Source of the DNA: Bacillota bacterium
GTDB lineage: Bacteria > Bacillota > Clostridia > Saccharofermentanales > UBA5734
Direction: 5' to 3'
Length of the DNA stretch: 7,037 nt
Assembly (NCBI GenBank): GCA_023438965.1
Contig: JAEXPB010000425.1
Coordinates: forward strand, 1-7,037
Both the position numbers and the translations under genes were made by a program. The notes beneath the pieces were generated by a model. It worked only from the letters and a program-made list of their open reading frames with translations. It did no database searches and was not told the DNA's origin. The first letter of the stretch is position 1. Every line of letters starts with the position of its first letter. Positions 6,807-7,037 of this stretch are shown piece by piece.

Positions 6807-6835
6807 ATTATATCGGTTCTGGCGATCAGAATCAA
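6807..6835 (-). promoter_or_regulatory. Sigma-A/sigma-70 type promoter of the DUF4143 ATPase gene
   Basis: On the minus strand TTGATT (6835-6830) and a perfect TATAAT (6812-6807) are 17 bases apart. Transcription would begin near 6800, leaving a leader of about 30 bases that contains the AGGTGA ribosome site. The spacer holds the inverted repeat TTCTG/CAGAA (6817-6821 and 6827-6831). The strong palindrome at 6837-6862 begins one base beyond the -35 box, a classic place for a regulator to act on RNA polymerase. Confidence 0.65.
6810..6829. promoter_or_regulatory. Degenerate third operator-like dyad inside the ATPase core promoter
   Basis: The left half ATATCGGTT (6810-6818) and right half GGCGATCAG (6821-6829) flank CT, the same two-base spacing as in the perfect palindrome. 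The match to the perfect half-site is partial (ATAT on the left, GGCGA on the right). It covers half of the -10 box and most of the spacer. It may be a weak site or coincidence. Confidence 0.3.
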
Positions 6836-6836
6836 A

Positions 6837-6862
6837 TAAATATTCGCCTTGGCGAATATTTA
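6837..6862. repeat. Perfect 26-base palindrome, probable operator upstream of the ATPase gene
   Basis: The 12-base arm TAAATATTCGCC (6837-6848) is followed by TT and then its exact reverse complement (6851-6862). Such a long perfect dyad is very unlikely by chance. It lies one base upstream of the -35 box of the ATPase promoter, and imperfect relatives sit on both sides, which favours a protein-binding operator. An alternative is a hairpin terminator for the gene ending at 6907, since minus-strand RNA would fold and then read TTTG. The AT-rich base of the stem and the lack of a long T run make that weaker. Confidence 0.7.
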
Positions 6863-6877
6863 CCGCATTTTCATGCA

Positions 6878-6898
6878 TATATTCGCCCTGGACGATTT
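6878..6898. repeat. Second, imperfect copy of the operator-like dyad
   Basis: TATATTCGCC (6878-6887) repeats the left arm of the perfect palindrome over nine bases (ATATTCGCC at 6879-6887). CT and a decayed right arm, GGACGATTT (6890-6898), follow. Its centre is 39 bases from the centre of the perfect copy. Its intact half also forms a 9-base inverted pair with GGCGAATAT of the perfect copy, across 19 bases. Confidence 0.5.
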
Positions 6899-6906
6899 CA
6901 GTCCGG

Positions 6907-7037
6907 CTACAGTTTGCCCAGCTGACGGTTTAATTCAGCCAGACCGCTCAGCAGCAGATTCAGCCAGTTCAACTCGCTTTGCAGATGCATGACCCGGTTG
7001 CGGAAGATCATTCCCCAGATGAAGGCCTCCCGCGGGC
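6907..7037 (-). CDS. C-terminal end of an unidentified protein, cut by the window edge
   Basis: An open frame enters from the right edge and ends with TAG at 6909-6907, giving the last 42 residues. It reads EAFIWGMIFRNRVMHLQSEL (about the 3rd to 22nd visible residues) and then a leucine-rich tail ending GKL. The stretch is strongly helical, with regular Leu, Ile, Trp and Arg spacing suited to an amphipathic or coiled-coil C-terminal helix. Codon use agrees with the window (CTG for Leu, few rare codons). The fragment is too short to name. C-terminal dimerisation helices of PadR-like regulators have a loosely similar look, but that is a guess. The gene is in the same direction as the ATPase gene, with 138 bases between its stop and the ATPase start. 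Those 138 bases hold the operator-like array and the ATPase promoter. Confidence 0.6.
   Translation of the reverse strand, partial: PREAFIWGMIFRNRVMHLQSELNWLNLLLSGLAELNRQLGKL

Overview
This is a GC-rich bacterial window with Gram-positive-style ribosome binding sites (GGAGG-type cores 6-9 bases before the starts). It carries a two-subunit glycine decarboxylase and a DUF4143-type ATPase. Together these suggest a GC-rich anaerobic Firmicute (Clostridia-like). This is inferred from gene content and style, not from a marker gene.

Positions 1-4127, all on the minus strand, form a tight cluster in the transcription order apt, gcvT, gcvH, gcvPA, gcvPB. gcvPB runs off the left edge. The gaps are 52, 39, 3 and 2 bases, and none holds a convincing terminator, so the five genes are probably one operon. 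The gcv genes encode the T, H and split P proteins of the glycine cleavage system, which turns glycine into CO2, ammonia and 5,10-methylene-tetrahydrofolate. apt, at the head, encodes adenine phosphoribosyltransferase, a purine salvage enzyme. The L protein (lipoamide dehydrogenase) and the lipoylation enzymes are not in the window. I see no glycine riboswitch before apt or gcvT.

Positions 4128-4403 separate apt from a divergent plus-strand gene. This spacer holds a -10-like box for apt, a GC-rich hairpin followed by a T run, and a good sigma-A-type promoter for the plus-strand gene. That gene (4404-5528) encodes a 374-residue protein of unknown function with two cysteine-rich, probably zinc-binding regions joined by a Pro/Ala/Arg-rich linker.

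Positions 5554-6768, minus strand and convergent with the previous gene, encode an AAA_14/DUF4143 ATPase. Its upstream region is AT-rich. It holds a well-formed promoter (TTGATT, 17 bases, TATAAT) and, abutting the -35 box, a perfect 26-base palindrome with two decayed relatives on either side. This looks like an operator array and is the most interesting structure in the window. At the right edge (6907-7037) is the C-terminal end of another minus-strand gene that I cannot identify.

I see no rRNA, tRNA, CRISPR array, insertion sequence or phage gene.
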